Source: Ceriagrion tenellum
Taxonomy: Eukaryota > Arthropoda > Insecta > Odonata > Coenagrionidae
Length of the DNA stretch: 64,000 bases
Reading direction: 5' to 3'
Assembly (NCBI GenBank): GCA_963169105.1
Contig: OY720636.1
Span: 146,901,941-146,965,940, forward strand
Made by a program: the position numbers and the translations under genes. Position 1 is the first letter of the stretch; the number at the start of each line of letters is the position of its first letter. Shown piece by piece: positions 24,120 to 35,600 of the stretch. The notes below the pieces were generated by a model that was not told the DNA's origin, did no database searches, and worked only from the letters and a program-made list of their open reading frames with translations.

Positions 24120-26270
24120 TGCACAACTTGGAGTAGTGGAGGTATATTTGGAAGATTGCCTGCGGACGAAGCTCAAAGTTCAAAGGAACGTGTTTCATCT
24201 CGTCTTCGGCGAACGTTCGACCTTGAGGCTGCCATGCCGCTGGCCGTGTGCTCTGTGGTCCCAGATACCACGGCTCCACTCACTTGCGTTTCATCGCGGA
24301 AAATGAAGTGGGTTGGACATGTTTGCTCAAACACCCGACAGGTGCATGTTGAGAGCAAATTGAATCGGATTGGCGAGTTAGAGTAGTCGCTCGATTAATT
24401 CATTCGTCGGAATCGGCGATCGATTTGCGGTCAGTCGGTCAGTGGAACTGTCTCGAGGAATTTCGCTGCGTTTCGCTGTGGTCGGAGCGATTTTCGCTGA
24501 TGCAAAGGTCTATGTAAAACTTTTAAATGCGCTTACTTACTAGTAATATCCATGTTTAAGTAACAAAATATGTACTTTTTGAAAGATTTTAATTAGCTGG
24601 ACTACTCGTTTCACTGAATTGTGGCATTATCCGGTGCGAGGCCGTAAGTCGATGAAACTCGTGTTGCCACCGAAGTTAAACCTATGGAAAAGTGCAAGTC
24701 CTGTTCTTTAAGTATGGGTGCTATGAGCTTACACGACGTGAAGTCTGAAACTGTAGAACGTACTAGTATTATGATTATACCATAAAACGATGTGAAGTCG
24801 GTACAGTTCTTGAGATTTTTATGTCTCCTGTGCTCTCCTTTATCTTTCTCTTCAACGAAATGTTTAACGAGGAAATTTAATCTATCAACTAATCGTTTTA
24901 TATTTGAATTTTAGCAATCCAACCACTCACTAACACTTCAGAAAAAGAGAGTTTAATTTGCGCTACCTCCACCCCGTAAAGTCGGATGAATACTATGCAC
25001 CAACATTTTTCGTTGAACACTCGTAACAATTGGCTTCTACTTCGAATTCACCCCATTAGTTTCATGCGTGAATTTCTTCATCAGACTGCATTTCTGGGGA
25101 ATGCCTCTGTGCCAATTAGATTTTCTATGGCAAAGTGTTAACCATAAATAACTGAACACCATTGAAATCTTCAATTCGTCTTTTGGTGGTGATTGGCTTG
25201 ACTGCCTCCAAATTTTCTTCGGTAATATCATTATCACAAAATGAAAGATAGGTTGTCAGTTTCCACACAGTATTTTTTTAAATAAACTAAGGTTTGGACA
25301 AACTTATGCCACTATCAACTGTACGCCATACGAAGACTCATCATTGCGAGCATATGGATGTTTAGCGAAATTTTTCATGCATGTACATGTATGTACATAG
25401 GCTTGCAATAATGAAACTATGTACCTTGAAAATGGCATGAGTTGATCGAAACCTAAGTCAGTGTTATAAAAAAGGGTGGAAATTCTCGAAGAATTTTTCA
25501 TTTTGTTATAATATTAACAATACTTCATTAATACAAGGTAACGCTTGATTTTTAAGACCTCATTTTATTTAGTTATTTCGTAGCATAAAGAAAAGCAGTG
25601 GCAAGAACGACGAAAACGTGTGATTTACCTAAACTTGCATCCAAAACCACAATGAGACCGGAAATTCAAAACGCAGGAGTCAAATTTATCAGGAGAATTC
25701 TCCTCTGGCAGACTAAGGGAAATGAAACCTCCGCATCTCGGGAGGCGGAGGAATCTCGGTGCAAGAGGGTTCATTTCAATTTCACCCAAATCTCTCGATC
25801 CGAAAATAATATCGAGTTCCGTAAGGCCGTCTCTAAGCCTTTCATTAATTTCTAAGTCCGATCCTTCGCTAAAGTTTAAAATGAGCGTCCTTGGTTAAAA
25901 ACTCGATAATTCGCATTCATTCAAATAATTATCGCTATTTAAAATCAGAAAACTATTGCCCTAATCTACTTTCGTCACTATCAGTTCATGAGCCTTACTA
26001 GAGTTTTTAATAACACAAAGATTTTTCATTCGCCATCGGACGACATAAATTTTGTCATATCATCTACAGCCCACTGTACTCTTTGCGCAATACCGATTCA
26101 TTGCCAGACAATTAATTTATAGCATCTTTTATCAATATGGAAAATGGAGAGAAAATGTTTTGACCATTATCTCTTTACCAAAAAATTGATATTTAGACGG
26201 ACATACACGAATTAATGGGATAAAAAGGTGAACTGAAACCCTTTCTTCCATCTCTAGCCTCATACATACT
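24120..26270. other. No recognisable gene
   Basis: The frames at 24081-24386 and its antisense partner lie directly after a retrotransposon end and show no domain. A CpG-richer spot at 24380-24500 is too short to interpret. Confidence 0.45.
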
Positions 26271-26467
26271 GTCGCGGAAAATGAAGTTAGACACAGCTCT
26301 TCTCCAAAAGAAATGGACCAAGATACAGTGTATACATGGGACTTATTTTCTTTCTTTCTATCAGCACTCTTATTTGAGACAATTTTTAAGGTTATTTTTC
26401 AGCTAATATGACCGTGATTAAAATGATTTTAAAGCTAAAGACAAGAGCTGTGTCTAATTTACGCGAC
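26271..26467. mobile_element. 197-bp inverted-repeat element (MITE-like)
   Basis: The ends are inverted: GTCGCGGAAAATG..TTAGACACAGCTCTT at 26271-26300 pairs with 26440-26467, where the complement reads GTCGCGTAAATTAGACACAG. The interior has no frame. A target-site duplication is not obvious, so class is undetermined. Confidence 0.55.
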
Positions 26468-26469
26468 GT

Positions 26470-27710
26470 AACACCCCGGGATACCGTTATTTTGACGTTG
26501 ACCAAATTGGAAAAATAGCGAAAAGAAGAGCCAGAAAACATTTTGATTCTTTTTGAAACTGTGACAATATATATCTGTGTCTGGTCATCATTCGTAAAAT
26601 GAGAATGCACCCACTCGCCTCTTGCCCCTCTTCCTCGATTCTGACCTCTCTTCTCCCCGCACCCATTCAGACCTCTCTCATGATCACCTCGTACTTACTC
26701 TCTCATCCACTTCCCTTCAGACCTATCTTCCTGCTCCCTGCTCCCCACTCCTGGCCCCGCATCCTCATAAACTGCATCGACGGAGCATCTTCATAATGCA
26801 TTCCTTACTTCTGGACAACTATGTGGAACGTCGAAATTGATTGTAATGGACCGGTGTGAATAGTAAAGAAGAATACAGTATTTCCGATCACCATGGAGCT
26901 GACCATTATCTTCCACAAAGTGAATTCCCTGATCAAGAGCTTTATTTTATATTTGAAAGCAAACTTTTTCTCAATACATGCATTCGCAATTGGAATGTTC
27001 TGTCACTGTATCTGGGTCAGCTGTAACATTGGGTTTCCTATGAGACTTGAGTTTATCTTTTCCATTGAGAATGATGGTTAATAAGCGTTTCGTGCTGTTT
27101 GAAACAGACTATCCTTTGCTGGACGTTAAACATATTTTTCAGAGCCAACATATCACGGTAGAAACGATTACAGGCAACAGATAAAAAAATAAACTAGAGA
27201 AAAGAAAACATTCATTTGTTATTATTTCAGCGTACAATAAGGGAGCAAAATTGTGGCAATAGATCAATGCTTTGAAACCTCGACACTCACTACGTGCATT
27301 AAAATTCGTGATTGCGCTTATTATATTTTATTTATTAATATATTTTTCACCTTTACCTTTATTTATTCTTTAGTAACACACCTTTACTATTAATAACTCA
27401 CATCAATTGAGATGTCCGTTATGATTTTGTTTTCTGCATGATTTACAAAACTGTAGTATTAATATATTAATGCTACACGTAATGCCAACCGGTAGTAGTA
27501 TCCCATCTAGTGTAGTGTGAATGTCAGTATCTTCATCTGCGTAGTTCTCTCTTAGTCGCTGGTTTGACCGCGTATTGTTCTCCAGACTTCATATAGGTCT
27601 GCGCTATGCGGACGGGGGAACGCGCGAGGTTCTGAATTGAACTGGGACAAGTGCAGCACTTCATACATCTAGTCTGGGAAGACTTTTCGAGGTCGATCTC
27701 GAGGAATCGC
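26470..27710. other. No recognisable gene
   Basis: Includes a C/T-rich patch at 26600-26770 and otherwise AT-rich DNA. Nothing assignable. Confidence 0.45.
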
Positions 27711-27714
27711 TCAC

Positions 27715-27820
27715 CGTAGGCCGTGTGCTGCAGGTGGGAGTGGAGGTCAACGAAGGGGTGGACGAGATGGGGCATCGCGTGATATTTTCCCCGAGAACAA
27801 TAGCGGTAACTACATGATGT
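27715..27820 (-). other. Possible host coding exon
   Basis: On the minus strand a TTTTAG acceptor-like site precedes 27820 and a G|GTGAGC donor-like site follows 27715. Between them one frame reads SRGKYHAMPHLVHPFVDLHS followed by HLQHTAY, with a strong preference for C or G at third codon positions, unlike the surrounding AT-rich DNA. The length (106 bp) is normal for an exon. I do not recognise the protein. The frame stays open past the donor to 27533, so the boundary is uncertain. Confidence 0.25.
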
Positions 27821-28239
27821 CTAAAACACGGAAACATGCGACAGAACTTTATCAGTGCGTCATTTACGTTAAAGATAGTCTTCAGCATGACCATCCCCAA
27901 ACAGTTCCCGAAGTCAATCGCTCATATCACCGGATATTACTCGCCGTAAATGTTGAATTCTATTCACATGGCCGCGTGGCCCGCCGCCTTGGATACGGAT
28001 AAATTACTTCACATGGCATACATCGTTCCGCTAGTATCTTGTTTCTTTTAGGGGTTTTATTTGTTGAAGTGTACGTCAATTTCCGTTAACTATGGCGGTG
28101 GAAATAAAAAATGAGAAGAGAAATCGAGTTGGCAGGGGAATCAAACATTCCGGAAAAGAACGGGACATAAAGTCAGTTGTTGTCCTTGCACCGTCGTGTA
28201 CGAGGGTGGTCTGAAAAGTTTCCGACCCAACAAAAAAAA

Positions 28240-28765
28240 AAACATTTTTTCTTCAAATTTATTTATATTTTTCTACGTAGTCTCCTTGTAAGTCTATACA
28301 CTTCTCCCAGCGATGCTCCCATCTCTTTAACCCATCCAAGTAGTACTCGGCATCTTTCTCTGCAAAATAAGTGTTTACAGATTTGATGGCCTCCTCATTT
28401 GATGAAAATCTCAGTCCTCTGAGCGCAGCTTTTAGCTTAGGGAATAGAAAAAAATCGCTTGGGGCTGGATCTGGTGAGTAAGAAGGATGGTCAAGTAGTT
28501 CAAACCGTAATTTGTGGATTTTTGCCAATGCAACCGCTGAGGTGTAAGCGACTTTTTTCTATTCCCTAAGCTAAAAGTTGCGCTCAGAGGACTGAGATTT
28601 TCATCAAATGAAGAGGTCATCAAATCCGTAAACACTTATTTTGCAGAGAAAGATGCCGAGTACTACTTGGATGGGTTAAAGAGATGGGAGCATCGCTGGG
28701 AGAAGTGTGTAGACTTACAAGGAGACTATGTAGAAAAATAAAAATAAATTTGAAGAAAGGGGGAA
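28240..28765. repeat. Inverted duplication inside mariner
   Basis: About 28240-28460 and 28546-28765 are inverted copies, very similar (for example AAGCGATTTTTTTCTATTCC versus AAGCGACTTTTTTCTATTCC), separated by an 85-bp spacer that holds the LRFELLDHPSYSPD part of the transposase. A transcript through it could fold into a hairpin of about 220 bp. Confidence 0.95.
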
Positions 28766-29507
28766 CAAATTTTTTTTCTGCAAATGTGGCCGTTTGTCCG
28801 CAGTTTCTGCCTTCAGCTTGTCAAATAATGATGCATAGTATGCTCCTGTCATGGTTTTTCCTTTTTGAAGATAATCGATTAAGATAACTCCATGATTATT
28901 CCAAAAAACAGTCGCCATCACTTTCCCAGCCGAAAAAACAGTTTATGCTTTTTTGTGGAGCCGATTCTCCCTTCGCAGTCCACTGTTTTGACTGTATTTT
29001 TATTTTTGAAGATTAATGGTGTATCCAAGTTTCATCTACAGTAATTAATCGGCGCCAAAACTCTGATTTATTGCGCCTGAACTGCGACAACAGAGCGTTG
29101 GAAATGTTCATCCGAACACGTTTTTGGTGTAACGTGAGCAAACGCTGCACCCAACGCGTGAACAGCTTTCTCATGCCTAATTCTTCATGTAATATGTGAC
29201 AAACACGTTCATTGGAAATCTTCATAGCCTCTGCTATCTCTCTCATTTTAATTGGACGGTCGTCTATCACCATTTGGTGAACTTGAACGATGTTATCTTC
29301 AATGGTAGCGGAATTGGGACGTCCCGAACGTTCATCGTCTCCCAAGTTGGTACGGCCACGATTAAATTCAGCTGCCCAAAATTTCACGGTGGTAAATGAT
29401 GGTGCAGACTTCCCGTACACAGCGTCCAATTCGTCTTTGATTTACGTAGGCGTATTGCCTTTCAAAAACAAATATTTAATGATAGCTCGATACTCGATTT
29501 TTTCCAT
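28259..29507 (-). pseudogene. mariner transposase, broken
   Basis: The enzyme cuts and joins element ends as a DDD transposase. The start is at 29507 on the minus strand (MEKIEYRAIIKYLF). A TAA at 29442-29444 interrupts the N-terminal helix-turn-helix region; after it, 29429-29013 reads through the DNA-binding domain (REIAEAMKISNERVCHILHE) to the first catalytic block WRRLITVDETWIHH, which ends in a stop. A second stop-free piece carries SAPQK, then after a frame change MATVFWNNHGVILIDYLQKG and DKLKAETADKRPHLQKK. There the frame runs into the inverted duplication, and the block with the second catalytic Asp is lost. The last piece (28528-28259) has LDHPSYSPDPAPSDFFLFPK with the third Asp region and the C-terminus RWEHRWEKCIDLQGDYVEKY. 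Several independent lesions make it non-functional. Confidence 0.95.
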
Positions 29508-29884
29508 TTTCACAAAAACACTCACATAGACTCATTCAAATGATTGTTTAACAACAACTGCCCGTCCAAAATGGCTGCAAATTTGTTGATTACCTTTCAA
29601 AAGATGCGTAAACATAATCCCTAGGTATTGTTGACGAATGCTGCCATCTTCATGTTCAGGTCGGAAACTTTTCAGATTACCCTCGTATGTTTGCTCCGAA
29701 GCAATCCTATAATGTTTCATGAAAAGACGAGAAAAGTCTAAACTTTATTATCTACTTGTATTCGTATAAATTCTAAGACATTACTACGCATTTTACAGAC
29801 CAGAAACTTAAAATTTTCATAACTCTTATTTTATTCCCGACATGATAGTAATGTTTTAAAGGGACAAAAAGTTTTCTGGAAGCA

Positions 29885-30245
29885 CTCCGTTGAAGAAGGA
29901 GTTGGATCGTTCCGAGAGCGGGGGGAAGGGGAAGGGGAGAGGAGGTGAAGACGTGAGAAGAAGAAGAGAAGAACGGCCGGGGTGCGTACGGCGCCCCAGA
30001 TCGGCGAGGATTCAAGCGTTGACTCGTCGCACCAGAATACAGATCCCTCCGCTATGCCGCCAGATATCAACCCGCTGCTCGCTATCGCACCATATTTCAC
30101 CGCGAAGATTCCCACCGTTGCGTTCCGGGAGTGCGAAGCCCACCACTCCCTGTTCCACCGAGGACACTGATATCCCCAGCCCAGCCCCCCCCCCCCTCCT
30201 TACTCCCTCCTGATATCATCCCAGAACCCCTTCACAAAACCCCTA
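29885..30245. other. G-rich then C-rich island
   Basis: Composition shifts from AT-rich to a G/A-rich stretch (29890-29970) then C-rich (30010-30245) with a run of C at about 30185. Frames open on both strands carry no domain. Possibly regulatory; nothing decisive is seen. Confidence 0.3.
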
Positions 30246-30307
30246 TCTTTCCCCGTTTCGAACACCACATATCATTCTTAACGTTTCAACTGTTCTCCCT
30301 TTAAGCT

Positions 30308-30610
30308 GGGGATCGGGTTGGTGTGGTGGATAGAGTAATGGCTTACCATATGGACGGCCAGGGTTCAAATCCCAGCAGAGGAGGATGTTTTCCAGATGAA
30401 ACCCGGTTGCTACTTCAGTGCCTTATGGACGGCAATTCAAGTACAGTACTCCGTCTGTAAGATGAGACGTTAAATCGTGGTTCCCTTGACTCCTTTCGTT
30501 AAGAGCAGGCTAATCTAATCTAAGCTTTTTGTCCTCCCTTCCTCTCTTACCTGTTCCCCGTGGCGTAAATGACCTCAGCTGTCGGTCGCCTCCCCAAAAT
30601 TCAATCCAAT
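30308..30610 (+). mobile_element. tRNA-derived SINE, long variant
   Basis: The copy begins GGGGATCGGGTTGGTGTGG. Box A is TGGTGTGGTGGATAGAG and box B GGTTCAAATCC, both close to the pol III tRNA promoter. A central domain with CCGTCTGTAAGATGAGACG follows, and the end is CAATCCAAT. The target-site duplication CCCTTTAAGCT is exact (30297-30307 and 30611-30621). It is the fuller relative of the minus-strand copy at 6249-6485. Confidence 0.92.
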
Positions 30611-31002
30611 CCCTTTAAGCTAGTTAGGTCAGAGATAGATATCATTCCACCATTAATTCTAGGAATTTGATCGGAGAAAATTATCGCACCTTTCCATGGA
30701 TACCACAACATTAGTCACTTACCGCACGACTATCCTAACATTTGCCAATTCAGACGAGCCATTTTACATAGAATATGATACGACCATGAACTCTAGAGAG
30801 TGAACTCAACTTCATTTGAAAAATGCTGAATTAATAGCACCAAGATATCGTCAACATTTTGAACAGTGTGTCGTTTGCATAGAAAAGCGTAAAAAGTAAA
30901 ACTTCCGTACTTTTCCACAGTTTTATAGATCAACAATGTGTATTGGTGGTACGGAGGCTTCCGCGGTTATTTAATGACCGTATTCTCTTCGGGTTTTTGC
31001 GG

Positions 31003-32485
31003 TGATCTGAGAAGGAATAATGATTTACTAATACTACCAGCTGATAAAGGGAACGCAACTGTAATCTTATCTAAGGATGTTTATCAGAGGAAGATTTGCA
31101 GTTTGCTAGACGACCCAACTTACAAAGAACTCAAGTCAGATCCTACAGGGAAAATTCAGAGGAAAATCAAAGAACTTATGAAACACTCATCAATACCTCA
31201 GGAGGAGAGACGGTCTCTGATCCAGTCGGCCCCTAAACCTCCAAGATTATACGGCCTTCCCAAAATGCATAAGGATGGGATACCACTCCGTCCAATTGTG
31301 AGAGCCATGGATTCCCCAACACATAACCTAGCGAGATATCTAGCCCAGAGCCTGCGGTCATTCTCAGGCCTAACTGCGACATATGTGAAGAACTCCTCGC
31401 ATTTCATTGAAATTATAAAGAAGGCCACAGTTGAAAAAAAAGATCTACTCGTCAGTTTTGACGTAGTGTCTTTATTTACAAAAATTCCTATTGAAGATTC
31501 CATCCAAATTACAAAGGCGCTAACGGGAAAAGGTCTCCCAAAAGATATTCCGAAAATGGTGGAATTTTGTCTCAAGAACTGTTACTTTTCGTGGAATGGG
31601 AAATTATACGAGCAGTGTGAAGGAGCAGCAATGGGTTCCCCCTGTCCCCAGTCATTGCAGACCTTTAAATGGAGGAATTTGAAAGGAAAGCTCTAGATAC
31701 TTACGACAAGAAGCCAAAACTGTTCGTTCGATACGTCGATGATACTTTCATTATATGGCCTCATGGGATGGAGAAACTGCGAAACTTCCTTCTGCACCTA
31801 AACAGCCGGAATACATCTATTCAATTTACAATAGAATTGGAAGAAAACAACAAACTTCCTTTCTTGGATGTTCTTGTATTCAAGAAGGCGGATGGCAGTT
31901 TAGGGCATTCAGTTTATCGAAAGAAAACCCATACCGACCGATATTTAAATGCCAAATCCCACCACCATCCTGGCCAAAAAGCATCAGTCATTTGCACTCT
32001 TTTCCGCAGAGCACATGGCATCTCTGACGCAGATTCACTCATGAGAGAAAAATAACACCTCCTAACAACGTTGCAAATGAATGGCTACAGCCGAAAAATG
32101 ATTCAAAACATATCACGTGATGAAAACGGTAAACGTAACATTGCCATGCATACTTCTATGGATGAAAAACAGAAGGCTAAGGTCTACGCTATTTTACCTT
32201 ACGTAGACGGGACTTCGCAAAAAATAGCACGAGTTCTCGCCAAGCACGACGTCTTGACCAGATTTCGAAGCGACAAGAAGACCTCTGACCTACTTCGAAA
32301 TGAAAAAGATCGTCTCCGCAGTCACAGAGCACGCATTTTCGAAACCTGGTGACGTAATTAATTTTAACGGGTGAAGATCATCGCCAGAGAAAATAAGTAT
32401 TTCCCTCGGCTAGTAAGGGAAGCTATCGAACTAGCGAAGAACGCAGAGAACTTTAATAGAGAAGACGGCTATCCGCTAGCTTAAA
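31003..32485 (+). pseudogene. Penelope-like reverse transcriptase with GIY-YIG remnant, broken
   Basis: The polyprotein would copy RNA and nick DNA. The first frame (to 31696) has LLILPADKGNATVILSKDVY, then PRLYGLPKMHKDGIPLRPIV, motif A in LLVSFDVVSLFTKIPIEDSI and motif B at AAMGSP. A frameshift with a small loss near 31635-31675 moves the reading to the frame beginning at 31669, where motif C is YVDD (31732-31743) and LPFLDVLVFKK follows. A TAA at 32053-32055 interrupts MREK; the frame continues 32071-32330 through LPYVDGTSQKIARVLAKH. After LLRNEKDRL the protein jumps to SAVTEHAFSKPGDVINFNG and, one frame over, ARENKYFPRLVREAIELAK ending at the stop near 32483. So the N-terminal half of GIY-YIG is deleted. 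Confidence 0.92.
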
Positions 32486-32584
32486 CGTTTAAACGGCTCT
32501 TCCAACAATCGATTTCGAATTCCCATCCGGTCAATGAGCGCGCACCTGACTGATACCGTTAAGAAAATGATCTGCATTTCATTT

Positions 32585-32640
32585 AGGACCTGACGAAGCC
32601 GGCTGGAAGGCAGGCGAAACTGTTGTCCCCCAAAAATGGA
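32585..32640 (+). ncRNA. Hammerhead ribozyme-like motif in Penelope 3' tail
   Basis: The boxes are CTGACGA (32590-32596) and GAAAC (32616-32620), then loop TGTT and GTC (32625-32627). Stem II can form from GCCGGC and GCAGGC with one mismatch. Stem III is two base pairs (AC/GT), the minimal form reported for Penelope-like elements. Stem I does not pair well in this copy. Confidence 0.55.
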
Positions 32641-32699
32641 TCGACGCAGCAAAAACCCGAAGAGAATACGGTCAATGTGTATTGGTTTATGAATAATTC

Positions 32700-35600
32700 A
32701 TCTTCATGTACTACTTATTGCAGTACCACTTGCTTATGATGAAATACAAATAACTATATATATTTGTATTTCCTCATAAGAAAATGTATTTATATAGCAT
32801 TGCTATGAGTGGAACAGAAAGATGACGAGGTAACATATCGAAACGCATCATTTATTTTTTTACTTTTTTTTACCCATTAACCAATGAAAAGTGCGGAAGT
32901 TTGCCTAGAGTTTAATCATTTTCTTCCACAACTTAGCACATGAATCTTTGAATAATGCCGTTTCCTATTTTCATATTAAATCATTTACACGCCGCAATAA
33001 GTTTTACAGAACCTATGAAACTATTTTGAAGGCATTTTCGACTCGATACTAAAAGTAAGAGTTAATTACAAGACTTCCGTAGATGAATTAATTTAACCAT
33101 TGAGAATTTAAATAATATAGACCTACGCCATTACGCCATATAAAAGATAAATTGTCACGCCATTAGCACCATATAAAAGATAAATTTCGAATATATTCTT
33201 CATTTTGACTGAGGAAAAATCTCGTTCAAACTGTCTGAATGTTTCCGTCGCGGAAACTGCTTATTTTGGTTTGCAACTATTTCCAGTGTGTACTCAAGAA
33301 CACAAGTTTTCAGGGCTTTACAAGCTTAAATAACATCAAATACCTATATTACACTCCCTCAGGTTTGAAGCCACAAGAAAAGTATTAGTCACAGGTGTAA
33401 AGTCAGGCGTAAAATGTTGTCAAAACAATTTGCTAAGTAGCAAATAAATATTCCCTCAGCATACAATTGAGGTCGTCCAATAATTCATAATTGTAACATA
33501 CCATACAGCAACATCATAATGATGAGAATAAAAGTCTGCAGTAAATTTGGTTGCACATTTCATGGTTTCAACACCTTGTGTCATTTTCAAGGTAAAATCA
33601 AAGGATAAGTTGAATTTGTTTGAGCGATTGGTATTGTTAATAGCCCGGCTAAATTTGCATTGACTTGTGTTTTTGCCACACCATCCCCTCTTTTAAGTTT
33701 AAATTCTTCCTTTCATCACTCATGTCCTGCGAAACCTCTGATATACGTATATCGTGCCATTTGACCTTCACCTCCATCGGCTCTCTCCTTTCTTCCGCCC
33801 TCTTCCCCACGTATAGCAAAAGCAAAAGAACCTGGCGCATTTCTGCGCAGCGCAGGGGGAAGCTTTACCCTCTCCTCCACCAATATCCCCCATCACCCTA
33901 TTATCCTCCTCGTTCTGGGGTATATAGCGAGGATGATTCCTTTATTTGTACCTTGAATATGGTAATGAGTGAAACCATGGTTGGTACAAATTACATGAAT
34001 GTGGAAATTCACAGCAAATATTTTTTCTTACTAATGTGGAGATCGAACATTCACATTTTTACCAAGTTACGCCTGAAGCTCTTTCACTCGAGCAACTTAG
34101 ACCTGTATTCCCTTCAGCGATTTCCTCTTCACTCATAATTTGGAAGTTTGCTATAACCTCAACATTCTCATGAAGGCATGAGAGGGTATTTCTTGCGTCC
34201 ATCATCAGCCTGCTTTGTTCTTTTTCCAATTCAACCCTTCACTTAAACTCCTTCCTCAACTTTACCTCTTTCACTTCTCGTCTCATCAACTCTTCGCTAA
34301 CAGACAATCTGGGCAATCCTCCGTGATTATCGCATAAGGGGCCGACATTTCCGCTGTCAGTGAAGATTGTCTCCTAAAGCTTGGGGAATGTGAATGTGCA
34401 GTTACGCTTGCCACTCGAATAGTACTGATATTACAGAGAGGTGGTGAAATGTGAATGTGTTGCACCTAGGTGTCGTACAATCATCTCTGGAATGGAGCGT
34501 GATACACGACGGCTGTTACTACGGGACGGATAAAGAAATTCCAAGCATTACATTGTAAGCCATTCTGGAGAATTTAAAAATTTTAGCGTGAAATTAACAG
34601 AATGTAGTCTACCCTATGGCCTTTAGTGTTTCTCCAGCCTGACTATTAGTCTACCTAATGGCTATTAATGCGAGTATACAACTATTCCACCTAACAGATA
34701 ACTTTACGGATAAACTCTTTGTTACCACATCACGAAGGACTAGGACCCAAATATTCCAGATTTTGTGACACATATTCGTTCAGGAGTCACTGGTGAGACT
34801 GGATGTGTCTTAATCACCAGGATTAAAGGTAGGCTAACATTTTTAAGGGTGACAAAATAAGGGTCTTGAAACTTGAATATTTTTCTTTTGATGAAAATCA
34901 TCACCTCCGGAACCCGTGCCACAGAGGGATCAAATAAGAATTTTAAATGGTGAGAAATATTTTTTATACACAGATACAAATTTTACACGTATATGTATCT
35001 TCCCTGCGAAAAGCATGTTCTTCTATCAATTCAAGTTTGTATCGTGTAAAATGTATAGAGGTGGTTGTAAGAAAGGAGTAAGGGAAAGTTTTTATTCATG
35101 TTTTTCTCTTGATATTTATTTCCTAAGAAATTTGTCTGATTCCCATAAATCACTGCTTCCTTCTGAATGTCGCCCCTGTATCCATTCTTACCAAAATTTT
35201 TATACAAATAGATTTTATTAAATTTCACATTATAGCATATCGCAAGTATTACGTTATACTACCGAGGAACCTCAAGTATGCGACAAATTAATGAGCTTAG
35301 ATATTGTAAATTTTACAACTTAGTCGCAAAGAACCAAATATTGGAAATAATTACGGCTAATAATTAAGTTAATGACAAGTCAATAATGTCACCATTCCAA
35401 TGACATTCCCAAGCTTTTTTTGAACGTTATTAACGCATCTATCTAGTTAAACCTATGTTTTTACTTTCTGATTAAAGGGAAAAAGCTGTTTTTTCCGAAT
35501 AGAAATGCTTCGTCATGCCCAAATTCATTGTCAATATCCAATATGGTAACAGATCGGAACTTGATGAAGCAACATAATATTATAAATCTGACTCTTCTTT

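Larger units (their letters stand above)
28201..29685 (-). mobile_element. mariner transposon with internal foldback, inactive
   Basis: The outer ends are terminal inverted repeats: CGAGGGTGGTCTGAAAAGTT at 28201 and its diverged complement ending at 29685 (GGTCGGAAACTTTTCAG..ACCCTCG). TA flanks both sides (28199-28200 and 29686-29687), the standard mariner target duplication. The length, 1485 bp, exceeds the usual 1.3 kb because a 220-bp piece of the transposase 3' region is present twice, at about 28240-28460 and inverted at 28546-28765. The transposase inside is broken (separate entry). Confidence 0.95.
30948..32672 (+). mobile_element. Penelope-like retroelement copy, nearly delimited, inactive
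   Basis: A 14-bp direct repeat, CAATGTGTATTGGT, lies at 30934-30947 and 32673-32686 and is read as the target-site duplication. Inside, the RT and part of the endonuclease are encoded on the plus strand. The 5' end carries an inverted copy of the 3' end: 30975-31000 is the exact reverse complement of 32649-32674 (GACCGTATTCTCTTCGGG core). The GGCTTCCGCGG just before it also belongs to the terminal sequence, since the complement occurs at 57031-57043. Such inverted terminal arrangements are known for Penelope-like elements. The 3' tail has a hammerhead-like core. Confidence 0.9.

Noticed and set aside
30306..30380. True tRNA gene
   Set aside because: Boxes A and B are present but acceptor pairing is absent, and the sequence continues as a SINE with a target duplication.
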